Shown: positions 1-10,759, counted from the stretch's first letter. The stretch: 64,000 nt of DNA from Pontibacter sp. HSC-14F20 (GCF_019599265.1 NZ_JAHZTC010000007.1:169267-233266), one strand, 5' to 3'. The notes: generated by a model from the letters alone, not told the origin. A program made the numbers and translations.

Positions 1-3000
1 CGGCCCCGGTGGCCAGCAACGATAGCTATAGCGTAAACCGGGGCCAAACCTTGACCGTGTCCGCCCCCGGCCTGCTCGCCAATGACACCGATGCCGAAGG
101 GGCACCGCTGACCGCCGTGCTGGTAACTGGCCCGACACAGGGCACACTGAGCCTGGATGCAAACGGAAGCTTTACCTATACCCACAATGGTTCCGCCTCC
201 TCTTCAGACTCCTTCACCTACCAGATCTCTGACGGTGCTGCAGTGAGCAATACCGCCACCGTAACCATTTCGGTGCTTACGCCTTCTACTACCGTGGCAT
301 CCATTACCCTGCTGGACAGCAGCCCCACCAACGCAGGCACTCTGCGCTATGCCGTCACTTTTGCTGAACCGGTAACCGGTGTGGATGCCGCAGATTTCGA
401 CCTGACACCCACCGGTACTGCAGCCGCTACGATAGGGGTCGTAACTGGCTCTGGTACGAGCTATACGGTGCAGGTCAATGACGTGAGGGGAGACGGCTTC
501 CTGCGCCTTGACTTTACTGGCCTGGCCGGGGTGACGCCGAATGTGCGTGCCGCCTATACCTCCGGCCAGGCGTACCTCATCGATACAACGGCGCCTACCG
601 CCTCCTTCTCCACTGTTCCTGCTGTCCTGACTAATTCTAATTCCACTTATTTTAGATTTGGGAGCAACGAGACTGGCGATACCTTTCAAATAAGCTTAGA
701 TGGCAGCGCCTTTACCTCCGCTACCTCACCTCATAATCTTATGGATATAAGCGAAGGCACGCACACCTTCCAGATGCGCGCAACAGATCAAGCCGGAAAC
801 GTAAGTCAGCCGGTCTCCCATACCTGGACGGTCGACCTGACGGCACCGTTCGTATCGGGCATCACCCGCTTTAACCCTACAGAGGCCACCACCAGCGCCA
901 CAACGCTTATTTACCTGGTCACTTTCAGCGAGCGCGTGGCAGGCATAAATGCAGAGGATTTCGCTCTGACTCGTACGGGAACGGCAACAGGCACCATAGA
1001 ACGTGTCATTTGGCGAGACAACAGGGTATTTGAGGTGGTCGTCAACAATGTGAGCGGAAGCGGCACCTTGCGTCTGGATGTAAAAGCGAGTGGTACAGGC
1101 ATTACGGATTTGGCCAATAACGGGATCACTTCAGGTTATACCTCCGGCGAGGCGTATACCATAAATACCACCCCACCAGCCATTACCTCCGTTTCAGTGC
1201 CTGCTGCCGGTACGTACAGGGAGGCGCAGCAGCTGGACTTCACGGTGAACTTCAGTAAAGCTGTCATAGTAAATACCCCGGGCGGAACCCCAGCGATCGG
1301 CCTTACTATAGGCACAGCTTACCGTGAGGCGAATTACGTGAGCGGCTCTGCCTCATCTGCACTGAGCTTCCGATACACCGTGCAGCCAGGCGATCTGGAT
1401 ACGGACGGCATCACGCTGTCTGCTGCCATTGCCCTGAACGACGGAACAATAACTGACGCCTTTGGCAACACGGCGGTCCTGACGCTGAGCGGGGTGTCTC
1501 CTACGGCTAATGTTTGGGTGGATGCCGTTGCGCCAACGTTGCAAACAGTCACCATTGCCTCGTCTAACAGCGACGTCACGAAAGCAAAAGCAGACGATAT
1601 CGTCACGCTTCGCCTGGAAGCATCCGAGCCCATCGCCACGCCAACTGTGACCATGGCAGGACACACGGCTACGGTAACGGCCACTGCTGCCAATGCCTAC
1701 ACAGCCACCTATACCCTGACAGCGACTGATGCGGAGGGCACGGTTCCCTTTACCATCAACTATCAGGACCTGGCCGGAAACGCGGGCACAGCTGTCAGCG
1801 GCACCACCAATGGCAGCAGCGTTATCTTCGACAGAACATCGCCGACCGGAACGCTTGCCATCAACGGTGGGGCCACTCATACTGCTTCCCCGGAAGTTGC
1901 GCTGCGCCTTACAGCAACCGATGCGCTGACCGGTGTAGCCAGCATGCGCTTCTCCAACGATAACCTCACCTGGAGTGCCTGGCAGTCTTTTGCGGCAAAC
2001 AAAACCTGGACCCTGCCTGCTGGCAACGGCAACCGCAAGGTATACGCGCAGTTGCGCGACGGAGCCGGCAACATCCGTCTGGTAGAGTCACAAATCATAC
2101 TGGACAATGTGCCGCTCATGCTCACTCTTTCCAGTGGTGTGGGGGCGGCCACTTACCAGCCATTTGAAGTACTCTTCACGTTCAGTAAAGCCGTAACCGG
2201 TTTCTCACTTGCAGATCTGATAGTGACGAATGCGACGGCTTCCAACCTGATGACCGCAGACAATAAGGTATACAAGGCAACGATAACGCCTTCCTCCGAA
2301 GGAGAAGTAAAAGTAAGCGTAGCAGCCGGTGCAGCAATTGATATAGCGGGAAATGGCAATACAGCCTCTAATACCATCAGTACCCTGTATGACAATACAG
2401 GACCGACGCTGGTAGTTGCTACCACAGCTCCGAACCCGACCAACGCTCCTTTTGACGTGAGCTTCACTTTTGCTGAGGAAGTGAGCGGCTTTGACCTGGC
2501 GGATATTATCGTAGCAAACGGTACGGCTTCCAACCTGACTGTAACAGACGGCAGGCGCTACAGTGCGCGTATCACGCCGGCAGCAAGCGGTGAGGTAGCC
2601 GTGAGCGTGGCAGCAGAAAAAGCGCAGGACGCAGCCGGCAACAACAATACCGCTTCCAATATTCTGAAGGTGCGTTACGATGCCGAGAGGCCGACGGTAA
2701 TGCTGTCTACAAGCGCAACAGATCCTACCAATGCACCCTTTACGCTTACCATTCGCTTCAGCAAAGAGGTGACCGGTTTTACAGTGGAAGATCTGGAAGT
2801 ATCCAATGGACTTGCCTCCGCCTTTACCAGTGTGTCTGCACAGGAATATACAGCCCTGATTACGCCCCAGGCAAACGGAGCAGTGATCATTAACATGCTG
2901 GAGGACGTAGCCTGGGATAGAACAGGAAACGGAAATAAAGCTGCTTCCGCCTTCTGGTTGTTTTTCGACCAGACCCGACCTACCGTAGCCCTCGCTTCGC

Positions 3001-6000
3001 CGGCGCCGGCTACTGTGAATGGTGCGTTTGATTTAACCATTAAGTTCAGCGAACCGGTAATAGGCTTTGCCGAAACAGGTATAGCCCTTGTAAACGGAAC
3101 AACCTCCCGTCTGGTGGCCATGTCTGCCGATGAGTATACGGCACGCATTACCCCGCTTGCAGACGGGGAGGTGAAGGTACAGATAAGGAACAATGCAGCG
3201 CTTGACTCGGCTGGCAATCAGAACCTGGCTTCTGCCGAGCTAACCCGGCGCTACGACGGCACAAGACCACGGGTAACAGTAACAAGCACCGCTACCAATC
3301 CTGTAAATGAAGCCTTTACGGCACAGTTTGCCTTTACAGAAGCAGTGGCAGACTTTGATTTAACGGACGTGAACGTTACAAACGGAGCAGTTTCTGATTT
3401 TGTAAAAGTGAGTGCCACCGCCTACACTGCTCTAATTACACCTGCCTCAAACGGCGAAGTAACCGTTGCGGTGGCAGCGGGCAAAGCCAGGGACGTGGCA
3501 GGCAATGATAACCTGGCTTCCAACGTACTCAAATTAAACTTTGATACAGACAAACCTACCTTGCTACTCGCTTCTTCGGCACCGGCTGCAGTAAATGCGC
3601 CATTCAGCGTGACCTTCAGCTTCAGCAAGGAGGTTAGTGGTTTCGAGATAGGTGACATTTCCCTTATCAATGGCACGGCGGCTGATTTTGCGGTAGTCAA
3701 TCCGAAAACTTATACCGTACGGGTTATACCTGCTGCGGAGGGAGAAGTGCAGGTAAGCGTGGCAGCCGATAAGGCCCGGGACGCGGCCGGCAACGGCAGC
3801 GGCGCCTCCAATATTCTGACGCGCCGCTACGATACCTTGCGACCAGCTGTGGTACTCAGTACGGGCGCTCCGGATCCTGTCAACAGTGCATTCTCCATTA
3901 ATATCGAGTTTAGTGAAGACGTTGCAGGATTTGCGGCTGCAGGTATAGCCGTTACCAACGGCACACTCACCCGGTTCAGCCAGGTTGACGGGCGGCGATA
4001 CAGTGCGCTGGTAACCCCTGCGGCAACTGGTGAGGTAGCAGTTCAGGTACCTGCCAACGCAGCGACGGATGTGGCCTCAAACGCCAACTTGCCTTCTAAC
4101 ACACTCACCCGGGTATATGATGCTGTTCGTCCTGCCGTCGTGCTGGCAACCGCTGCTCCAGACCCGATAAACAGGTCTTTCCAGGTAAGCATAACGTTTA
4201 CCGAGCCCGTGACAGGTTTTACAGCGCAGGATATAACGGTATCAAACGCCACACTCTCAGGTCTGACGACAGCAGATAACAAGTTGTATACCATCGAGGT
4301 AAGCCCTGCGGCAGACGGACTGGTGATACTTTCGGTGCCTGTCGGTGTAGCGCAGGACGCAGCTGGAAACGATAATACTGCTTCTGAAGCTCTGACCAGA
4401 ACCTTCAACACCACCAGACCATCACTTGCCCTGTCTACCAACGCCACCAACCCGACCAATGCTGCATTTGAGGTGACCTTCACTTTCAGCACGGCAGTGA
4501 GCGGATTCGAAGTGAGCGATATTGCAGTGAGCAACGGAGCAGCTTCTGCCTTTGCGCAAGTGTCAGCGCAGGTATACACGGCCCGCATCACACCAGGTGC
4601 CGAGGGTGAAGTGATCATTAACGTGGCCGAAAATGTAGCCCGCGATGCTGCCGGTAATGGCAGTACAGCGGCCACAGCCCTGAAACTGAACATTGACAAG
4701 ACACAACCAACCGTTGTGCTGGCCTCCGGTGCACCTGAGAGGCTGAATGCAGCCTTTGAAGTAACTGTCGTGTTCAGCGAAGCGGTAACCGGATTTACAG
4801 CCGATGATGTAACGGTTGTCAATGGTACGGTGACAGATTTCTCTGTGGCGGGTGACAAGGAGTATACCCTGCAGATCACGCCGCAAACGAACGGGGAGGT
4901 GCGTGTATCGCTTGCTGCCGGAGTGGCGCAGGATGCAGCCGGTAACCTGAACCTTGTGTCAGAACGCCTCATCCGGTTCTATAACAATACAAGGCCAACA
5001 GTGGAAGTGGCAACAGCAGTGACCAGCCCTGTCAATGCCGCCTTTACAGTGCGCTTCACCTTCTCCGGGGCAGTGGAAAGCTTTGAGCTGGCCAACATCA
5101 CGGTAGAAAACGGAAGAGTTTCCAACTTGACAAAGGAAAGCGCTACGGTTTACACCGCCCTCGTGACGCCATCCGCAACTGGTGTGGTGACAGTCGCCGT
5201 TCCTGAGAACGTGACACAGGATGTTTTCGGTAACGGAAATATGCTGTCCAACCGACTGCAGGTAAGCTACGATGTGAGCCAACCAGTGCTGGTGCTGTCG
5301 ACAAGCGCGGCAGATGTGATGAAGGCCCCATTTGAAGTGACCTTTACCTTCAGCAAGGCCGTGACAGGCTTTGAGCTGGGGGATATCACAGTAACCAACG
5401 GTTCGGTCTCAGCCCTGAAAGCGGTAAGCTCGTCCGTGTACACGGCCCTGGTAACGCCGCTGGCCGACGGTGAAGTAAGTATAGCCGTAGCTGGTGATGT
5501 GGCCCGCGATGCTGCCGGAAACGGCAACCAGGAGGCCAGCGTCTTAACCAGAGTATACGACGCCACAAGACCAACCCTGGTTCTGAGCACAGAAGCGAAA
5601 AGCCCGGTCAATGCTGCTTTTGAGGTTGTATTAACCTTTAGCGAGCCGGTTTCCGGTTTCTCTCTGGAAGATATCTCAGTAGAAGGCGGGACTATAGCCG
5701 GGCTGTCTCCTTCCGAAGCAGGCAAGGTATACACGGCTACGATTACGCCATCTGCTGAAGGGGAAGTTGCTATAGAAGTTGCTGCGGATGTGGTACAGGA
5801 TAGAGCCGGTAACGGAAATCTGGCCTCTGATGTGCTGCGCCTGCAGTATGACAAATCCCGTCCGGCGGTTACGCTTGCCACCACTGCTCCGGCCCTGACC
5901 AATGCCGCTATTCCACTGACGATTGAGTTCAGTGAGCCGGTAACGGGCTTTGCCTTAGCCGATATCACGGTAACCAACGGTGCAGCCACTGACCTTACCA

Positions 6001-7280
6001 AAGTGAGCGAAACAAGGTATTACGCCCTGGTGACACCGGCCGTTGACGGAGCGGTAAGTATAGCCGTTGCCGAAAATAAAGTAGCTGATGCTGCAGCAAA
6101 CGGTAACACAGCCTCTAACCTGCTGAGCCTGACTTACGACGCTACAGCACCTGCCGGCTACGCTGTAGCCTGGAGCGCTGCGCGTGTGGATGTGTCGAAC
6201 CTGGAGGCTATTGCGCTATTGCTTAGCGGAGCTGAGCCGGGTACCACCTATACCTACCAGATTACCAGTGGTCAGGAAAGTACAGTAGTATCAGGTACGG
6301 GAGAGGTAACAGAGGAGAGCTTCGATATTGCAAACCTTGACCTGGAAAAACTGCAGGATGGCACATTGACCGTGCGGCTATACCTAACGGATAAGGCCGG
6401 AAACAAGGGCGGTGAAGTAACGGCACAGATCGTTAAAATTACCCGCAACATCGCTTCCGTAACAGCACCCGACATGATCGAAGTGCCAATCCGAACTACT
6501 TTTGCGCAGGTTCCGCTGCCAGCCACTGTTGGTGTTTCCTACTCTAACGGTGAGACTGCGCAAGTGAAAGTACGCTGGGAAGCCGGTGACTACAACGGCC
6601 TTGTGGCCGGACCTTATGTACTGACAGGTATACTGGAACTGGAAGAGATGACCACCAACCTGGAGAATCTGACAGCTACAGTGACCGTGGAAGTGCAGCC
6701 CAACAAAGTGCCGACCGCACTGGCTTTCAGCGCCACCACCTTCAAACCGGAAGCTACGGCAGACGAGGTGATCGGCACGCTCTCTACCACCGACCCTGAT
6801 GACACGGAGTTTGTCTACAGCCTGGCAAGTGGTGAGGGGGACACGCACAACGCGCTCTTCGAAGTTCGCGGCGACCAGGTATACCTGAAGTCAAACAAGG
6901 GCCTGTCGGGTATGACCACCTTCACCATTCGCGTGCGCAGCACCGACCCCTACGCAAACACGATCGAGCGGGCCTTCACCCTCACCAAGGAGGCGTACGA
7001 CCGCACAGTGGACCAACTCAAGATCGTTAACGCCTTCTCACCAAACGGCGACGGCATCAACGATAACTGGACCATTCCGGAACTGCGCTTCTACAACGAG
7101 GTCTACATCCAGGTGTTTGACCGCTCAGGTGTGCGCGTGTTTGAGACAAACAACCCGGAGAAGGGCTGGGACGGACGCGGTCCGAACGGGCAGATCCTCA
7201 AGGGTGGCTACCTCTTCACGGTGGAAGTGAAGGACATCAATTGGGTGAAGCGCGGGGTGGTGACCATCCTGGGTAAATAA
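1..7280 (+). CDS. Giant repeat adhesin with T9SS type B sorting domain, 5' end cut by window
   Basis: Surface-exposed or secreted adhesin-like protein. The frame is open to the window edge, so the N-terminus and signal peptide lie outside; about 2,423 residues are visible. In order: a cadherin-like/Big_9 module (about 1-90), several divergent Ig-like modules (about 95-700), 14 tandem Ig-like repeats of about 96 residues (about 702-2046, recurring AFEVTFTFSEPVTGF, DITVTNG and DAAGNGNTAS), a linker module, a Big_4-like module with SVSYSNG/YNG signatures, a cadherin-like module (about 2227-2325) and a final CHU_C domain beginning FSPNGDGINDNW. CHU_C tails direct export by the type IX system. The genes for PorP/SprF and an OmpA-like protein follow 26 bp and about 1 kb downstream, the usual arrangement for type B cargo. 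What it binds cannot be read from the sequence. Confidence 0.93.
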   Translation, partial: APVASNDSYSVNRGQTLTVSAPGLLANDTDAEGAPLTAVLVTGPTQGTLSLDANGSFTYTHNGSASSSDSFTYQISDGAAVSNTATVTISVLTPSTTVASITLLDSSPTNAGTLRYAVTFAEPVTGVDAADFDLTPTGTAAATIGVVTGSGTSYTVQVNDVRGDGFLRLDFTGLAGVTPNVRAAYTSGQAYLIDTTAPTASFSTVPAVLTNSNSTYFRFGSNETGDTFQISLDGSAFTSATSPHNLMDISEGTHTFQMRATDQAGNVSQPVSHTWTVDLTAPFVSGITRFNPTEATTSATTLIYLVTFSERVAGINAEDFALTRTGTATGTIERVIWRDNRVFEVVVNNVSGSGTLRLDVKASGTGITDLANNGITSGYTSGEAYTINTTPPAITSVSVPAAGTYREAQQLDFTVNFSKAVIVNTPGGTPAIGLTIGTAYREANYVSGSASSALSFRYTVQPGDLDTDGITLSAAIALNDGTITDAFGNTAVLTLSGVSPTANVWVDAVAPTLQTVTIASSNSDVTKAKADDIVTLRLEASEPIATPTVTMAGHTATVTATAANAYTATYTLTATDAEGTVPFTINYQDLAGNAGTAVSGTTNGSSVIFDRTSPTGTLAINGGATHTASPEVALRLTATDALTGVASMRFSNDNLTWSAWQSFAANKTWTLPAGNGNRKVYAQLRDGAGNIRLVESQIILDNVPLMLTLSSGVGAATYQPFEVLFTFSKAVTGFSLADLIVTNATASNLMTADNKVYKATITPSSEGEVKVSVAAGAAIDIAGNGNTASNTISTLYDNTGPTLVVATTAPNPTNAPFDVSFTFAEEVSGFDLADIIVANGTASNLTVTDGRRYSARITPAASGEVAVSVAAEKAQDAAGNNNTASNILKVRYDAERPTVMLSTSATDPTNAPFTLTIRFSKEVTGFTVEDLEVSNGLASAFTSVSAQEYTALITPQANGAVIINMLEDVAWDRTGNGNKAASAFWLFFDQTRPTVALASPAPATVNGAFDLTIKFSEPVIGFAETGIALVNGTTSRLVAMSADEYTARITPLADGEVKVQIRNNAALDSAGNQNLASAELTRRYDGTRPRVTVTSTATNPVNEAFTAQFAFTEAVADFDLTDVNVTNGAVSDFVKVSATAYTALITPASNGEVTVAVAAGKARDVAGNDNLASNVLKLNFDTDKPTLLLASSAPAAVNAPFSVTFSFSKEVSGFEIGDISLINGTAADFAVVNPKTYTVRVIPAAEGEVQVSVAADKARDAAGNGSGASNILTRRYDTLRPAVVLSTGAPDPVNSAFSINIEFSEDVAGFAAAGIAVTNGTLTRFSQVDGRRYSALVTPAATGEVAVQVPANAATDVASNANLPSNTLTRVYDAVRPAVVLATAAPDPINRSFQVSITFTEPVTGFTAQDITVSNATLSGLTTADNKLYTIEVSPAADGLVILSVPVGVAQDAAGNDNTASEALTRTFNTTRPSLALSTNATNPTNAAFEVTFTFSTAVSGFEVSDIAVSNGAASAFAQVSAQVYTARITPGAEGEVIINVAENVARDAAGNGSTAATALKLNIDKTQPTVVLASGAPERLNAAFEVTVVFSEAVTGFTADDVTVVNGTVTDFSVAGDKEYTLQITPQTNGEVRVSLAAGVAQDAAGNLNLVSERLIRFYNNTRPTVEVATAVTSPVNAAFTVRFTFSGAVESFELANITVENGRVSNLTKESATVYTALVTPSATGVVTVAVPENVTQDVFGNGNMLSNRLQVSYDVSQPVLVLSTSAADVMKAPFEVTFTFSKAVTGFELGDITVTNGSVSALKAVSSSVYTALVTPLADGEVSIAVAGDVARDAAGNGNQEASVLTRVYDATRPTLVLSTEAKSPVNAAFEVVLTFSEPVSGFSLEDISVEGGTIAGLSPSEAGKVYTATITPSAEGEVAIEVAADVVQDRAGNGNLASDVLRLQYDKSRPAVTLATTAPALTNAAIPLTIEFSEPVTGFALADITVTNGAATDLTKVSETRYYALVTPAVDGAVSIAVAENKVADAAANGNTASNLLSLTYDATAPAGYAVAWSAARVDVSNLEAIALLLSGAEPGTTYTYQITSGQESTVVSGTGEVTEESFDIANLDLEKLQDGTLTVRLYLTDKAGNKGGEVTAQIVKITRNIASVTAPDMIEVPIRTTFAQVPLPATVGVSYSNGETAQVKVRWEAGDYNGLVAGPYVLTGILELEEMTTNLENLTATVTVEVQPNKVPTALAFSATTFKPEATADEVIGTLSTTDPDDTEFVYSLASGEGDTHNALFEVRGDQVYLKSNKGLSGMTTFTIRVRSTDPYANTIERAFTLTKEAYDRTVDQLKIVNAFSPNGDGINDNWTIPELRFYNEVYIQVFDRSGVRVFETNNPEKGWDGRGPNGQILKGGYLFTVEVKDINWVKRGVVTILGK
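2112..6143 (+). repeat. 14 tandem ~288-bp repeats encoding Ig-like domains
   Basis: Fourteen consecutive units of about 96 codons lie inside the adhesin gene. Each begins near RP(T/A)VVL and ends near VLTRVYDATR. Units share motifs but differ at many positions, so they are old duplications rather than recent identical copies. They resemble Big_12-type bacterial Ig-like domains. The periodicity also produces several long antisense open frames that are not genes. Confidence 0.9.
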
Positions 7281-7306
7281 GTCGGCAACGCAAGAGATTC
7301 TTTGAA

Positions 7307-8302
7307 ATGAAAAAGTTAATTCTATCCCTATTATTAGTTGCTTCTGTGCTGGGCGCAAAGGCCCAGAACAGAAAGCACATTGCCAACTTCCAGCTGTTTC
7401 AGCACTATTACAACCCTTCGCTGACAGGCTATGAGGGCTCCATGCTCAAGGGCTTCCACCGCAACCAGTGGACGGGCTTTGAGGGGGCTCCCAGAACCTA
7501 CTTTGCCTCGGCCGAGCTGGATCTGGCAGACCTGTCGGGCTGGCAGCAAAACGATGTGCTCAAAACAAAGCAGCTCGATTTTTTTGACCGCCAGGCCGGT
7601 GCCCGCCATGCTTTCGGCGTGAGCGTGCTGCAGGATACCTTCGGTCCTTTCTCGGAAAGCCAGGTGCACCTGGGCTATGCTTCCCGCGTGCGGCTATCGG
7701 AAAAACTGAGCCTGCGCTGGGGGGGCGCCCTTACCTACAGCGCCCAGCGCCTGGATGGCAACAGCCTGACGGTAGACAACGAAAATGATCCGGAGTTTCA
7801 GGGCGTGCTGGGCCAGCGTTTGCGCCAGGGCAAGCTCGACCTGAACCTGGGCTGGACGCTGACGGCCGATAAGTTCTACTTTGGCTATGCCATGCAGGAC
7901 GTGACCAAAGGCGGTATTGTGTCGGGCGGAGATGAATTTCTGCAGGACCTCTATACCCGCAAGCACCTGCTGCAGGCAGGCTACCGCACGGCCCTCTCTG
8001 ATCAGTTCGGGCTCGTGGCCAATGCCATGCTGCAATATGATGACCAGCTCAAGGAGAGCGCCGAACTGCAACTCAAGGCTGTGTACCAGAACATGCTCTG
8101 GCTTGGGGGCAGCTACCGCCAGGACATGGCCTGGAGCGCCACTGCCGGTTTGCGCCTGGATCAGTTCCGCATCGGTTATGCCTACGAGATTCCGGTGCAG
8201 AATGCCCGGCACGTGAGCCGGAGTACCAACGAGATCTCCCTGACCTATAACCTGATCCCGGTGAAGTATCCGAAATACGGAAGACAAGTGACAATCTGGT
8301 AA
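7307..8302 (+). CDS. PorP/SprF family type IX secretion outer-membrane protein
   Basis: 331 residues with a clear signal peptide (MKKLILSLLLVASVLGAKAQ) followed by the PorP/SprF pattern: an early HYYNPSLTGYEGS-type motif and a beta-barrel-like alternation through to a C-terminus of IPVKYPKYGRQVTIW type. The family forms outer-membrane barrels that work with T9SS cargo carrying CHU_C tails and probably help retain or anchor them on the surface. It starts 26 bp after the adhesin stop and ends 12 bp before the OmpA-like gene, so the three form an operon. The partner is most likely the adjacent adhesin. Length is normal for the family. Confidence 0.93.
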   Translation: MKKLILSLLLVASVLGAKAQNRKHIANFQLFQHYYNPSLTGYEGSMLKGFHRNQWTGFEGAPRTYFASAELDLADLSGWQQNDVLKTKQLDFFDRQAGARHAFGVSVLQDTFGPFSESQVHLGYASRVRLSEKLSLRWGGALTYSAQRLDGNSLTVDNENDPEFQGVLGQRLRQGKLDLNLGWTLTADKFYFGYAMQDVTKGGIVSGGDEFLQDLYTRKHLLQAGYRTALSDQFGLVANAMLQYDDQLKESAELQLKAVYQNMLWLGGSYRQDMAWSATAGLRLDQFRIGYAYEIPVQNARHVSRSTNEISLTYNLIPVKYPKYGRQVTIW

Positions 8303-8314
8303 AGCAAAGAGAAC

Positions 8315-9589
8315 ATGAAAAAGATCGTATACACCATCGGATTGATGCTGGGGGTGATGGTAACGGGCCAGGCCCAGACCAAACTCCTGGAAACGAATGC
8401 TGAAATGGCCGGTGTGGCCCTGGTGGGAGAGGAGATGCTCCTGATCACCAAAAAGGAAGATGGCGGCCAGTACCTCTATACCGCCCGGCGGAATAATCCG
8501 GAAGCGGCCGAGCGGGCCCTTGCCCTGAACGCAGGCCAGGTGAACGCTGTGGTGGGCGGTGATCTGGCAGCGGGCGAAGTGTTCATCTACCACAAGTCTG
8601 GTCGCAGGGCAGAGAAGATCAGCATCTACCTGTGGCAAAACGGGGAATTTGTGAAGAGCGAGGAACTGCCTGTGCCCCGCCTGCGCAACCACTCCTACAA
8701 CCTGGGCCTGTTCCTGACCCAGGACCGGCGTCAGCTGTATATTGCCGCCGAACTGGCCGGCTCGCAGGGCTATGATGACCTGTATCGGAGCGAATGGAAT
8801 GATAATAGCTGGTCTAAACCTGGGAATCTGGGCAGGCAGGTAAATACCAAAGCGGCTGAGTTTGCCCCATTTGTCAGCAACGATTCCCTTTTCTTTTCGC
8901 GTCAGCAGGGAGAGACGGCCTATATTTATGGAGCGCCCCTAAAGAACGGGCAGGCGGGCGAGGCGGTGCGGCTGGCAGGTGTGGTCAACGGGAAAGAAGC
9001 CTACAACGCCTACTTAAGCAAGAGCAAAGACCAGACAATGTGGGTGAGCGCGACCACGCAGGAGCAGCCACGCTACATTGCCTACCTGTTAGGAGAGCAG
9101 CGTACAGAAGTAACAGCAGCCCCAACGCCACCTGCCGAAGCTGTTTCCGTGCCACCTACCGAAGTTGTTTCAGCGCCACCTGTCGAAGTGGCTGCAGAAG
9201 CTGTAAAAGCGGAGGTACCACAGCAGACAGAGCTGAAGGAAGTTGCTAGTGCCGAACCTGCAAGAGAAGCATCAATGCGGGTTGCTGCGCCGTCGCTGGT
9301 GCTCTACAACGAGTTTAACCGGGTGCACCTGAGCCTGCAGCAACTGGCCGGCTTGTCGCGCTTTTTGCGCCAGCAGCCGGACGGGACCTCCTTTGTCATC
9401 AAAGGTTACTCGGATGGCTACGGCGAGCCGGCGGCCAGGCAGCGGGTAAGTGAGCAGCGCGCCCAAAGCGTGAAAAACTATATGCAGCGTTACTTCGCTG
9501 GCAAGGGTTTCGAGATAGAGGTAGAAGGGGAGGCGCTGCCCGAAAAAGGCAGAGCCCATCGCAAAACCGAGCTATACCTGGTGCAATAG
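8315..9589 (+). CDS. OmpA-like C-terminal domain protein of the T9SS cargo operon
   Basis: 424 residues with a signal peptide ending near TGQAQT. The middle (about 25-270) has PD40/beta-propeller-like stretches (YDDLYRSEWNDNSWSKP, FAPFVSNDSLFFSRQ). A Pro/Ala/Val-rich linker follows (about 270-325, repeated PPxEVVSxPP). The C-terminal 95 residues match an OmpA/MotB peptidoglycan-binding fold (IKGYSDGYG, QRVSEQRAQSVKNYM). Such proteins usually tether outer-membrane complexes to peptidoglycan, and similar PD40-OmpA proteins accompany T9SS components. It is the last gene of the adhesin/PorP operon and is followed by a terminator. An accessory anchoring role is inference. Confidence 0.85.
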   Translation: MKKIVYTIGLMLGVMVTGQAQTKLLETNAEMAGVALVGEEMLLITKKEDGGQYLYTARRNNPEAAERALALNAGQVNAVVGGDLAAGEVFIYHKSGRRAEKISIYLWQNGEFVKSEELPVPRLRNHSYNLGLFLTQDRRQLYIAAELAGSQGYDDLYRSEWNDNSWSKPGNLGRQVNTKAAEFAPFVSNDSLFFSRQQGETAYIYGAPLKNGQAGEAVRLAGVVNGKEAYNAYLSKSKDQTMWVSATTQEQPRYIAYLLGEQRTEVTAAPTPPAEAVSVPPTEVVSAPPVEVAAEAVKAEVPQQTELKEVASAEPAREASMRVAAPSLVLYNEFNRVHLSLQQLAGLSRFLRQQPDGTSFVIKGYSDGYGEPAARQRVSEQRAQSVKNYMQRYFAGKGFEIEVEGEALPEKGRAHRKTELYLVQ

Positions 9590-9618
9590 CAAATACATTG
9601 TGTGCCGGAAATAAACGC

Positions 9619-9656
9619 AGGGGGCTACTTTCAAAGAAGTGGCCTCCTGTTTTTTT
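9619..9656 (+). terminator. Rho-independent terminator after the T9SS operon
   Basis: A 12-bp stem (AGGGGGCTACTT pairing with AAGTGGCCTCCT, with G-T pairs) is followed by seven T residues. It lies 30 bp after the OmpA-like gene stop. Confidence 0.8.
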
Positions 9657-9814
9657 ATCTGGTCTGTTAGTTTTTTTATAACAAAATAAGCCCTCTGCAT
9701 CACAATCTAACTTCTTTCCTATAAATTAGGAACCTGCAAAAGACTGCTCTTACACTTATTCCGTACAGAGTAGGCAATACAAATTAAATTATACCTTAAA
9801 CTAAAGAAAACATA

Positions 9815-10756
9815 ATGGCGACAGGTCTTCTCGCGCTTTTAGATGATGTGGCGGCGCTGGTGAAAGTCAGTGCGGCAACTTTGGATGACGTACCAACGCA
9901 GGTGGCAAAAACAACCGGTAAAGTATCCGGTATCGTGATCGACGATACAGCCGTGACACCCAAGTATGTGGTAGGTCTCGATCCGAAACGCGAACTCTCC
10001 ATCATCTTCCAGATCGCCAAAAAGTCAATAATTAACAAAGCCGTCTTTCTGGGGCCTGCTGCGCTGGTGCTCGGCTACTTTGCGCCTGCTGTTATACCTT
10101 ACATCCTCATGGTGGGTGGTGCCTACCTGTGCTTTGAGGGCTATGAGAAAGTACACTCGACGTTTAGCAAAACCCACGAACCTACCGATGAGCCAACAGA
10201 GGAAATGAAGGTGATCACACCGGCAGAACTGGAAAAAGAACGGGTGGGTAGTGCCGTGCGGACAGACTTTATCCTTTCGGCTGAGATCATGGCCATTGCC
10301 TACGCCACGGTGGCCGATAGCCCTCTGTTGAACCAGATCGTGGTGTTGATGGCTGTGGCGATCTTTATTACCGTTGCCGTGTACGGCTTTGTGGCCCTGA
10401 TCGTGAAAGCAGACGACATTGGGGTGCACATGGCGCAGGATAAATTTCACCCGACCACCCAGAAGATCGGACGCGGCATTGTGAAATCCATGCCAAAATT
10501 CCTGGTGATACTGGGCTATGTGGGCACGGCCGCGATGCTATGGGTAGGAGCCGAGATTATTGCGCATGGCTTGCCGTTTATGCACCACCCGATGGAGATA
10601 CTGGACAGCTTATTCCCCGATATACCGGTGCTTGGCTGGCTGGTAAAGGTGCTGGCCTTGGCTTTGGGTGGTTTACTGCTCGGCGCTGTCATCGCGCAGG
10701 TGATCAACTTAGGCAAGAAGCTATTCATGAAACCTGCCGAAAAGGTAGCACATTAA
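9815..10756 (+). CDS. DUF808 family inner-membrane protein
   Basis: 313 residues matching the DUF808/YedI family: a Met-Ala-Thr-Gly-Leu-Leu-Ala-Leu-Leu-Asp-Asp start, the GIVIDDTAVTPKYV motif (about 45-58), then several hydrophobic segments (about 75-110, 150-195, 225-250, 270-300). The family's function is not established. The length is typical. It sits alone between the T9SS operon terminator and a convergent LysR gene whose stop codon is only 3 bp away, so there is no room for a separate terminator between the two stops. Confidence 0.9.
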   Translation: MATGLLALLDDVAALVKVSAATLDDVPTQVAKTTGKVSGIVIDDTAVTPKYVVGLDPKRELSIIFQIAKKSIINKAVFLGPAALVLGYFAPAVIPYILMVGGAYLCFEGYEKVHSTFSKTHEPTDEPTEEMKVITPAELEKERVGSAVRTDFILSAEIMAIAYATVADSPLLNQIVVLMAVAIFITVAVYGFVALIVKADDIGVHMAQDKFHPTTQKIGRGIVKSMPKFLVILGYVGTAAMLWVGAEIIAHGLPFMHHPMEILDSLFPDIPVLGWLVKVLALALGGLLLGAVIAQVINLGKKLFMKPAEKVAH

Positions 10757-10759
10757 TAC

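Noticed and set aside
204..689. Long antisense open frames across the adhesin gene
   Set aside because: They mirror the repeat periodicity and codon bias of the sense strand and show no start signal or known domain.
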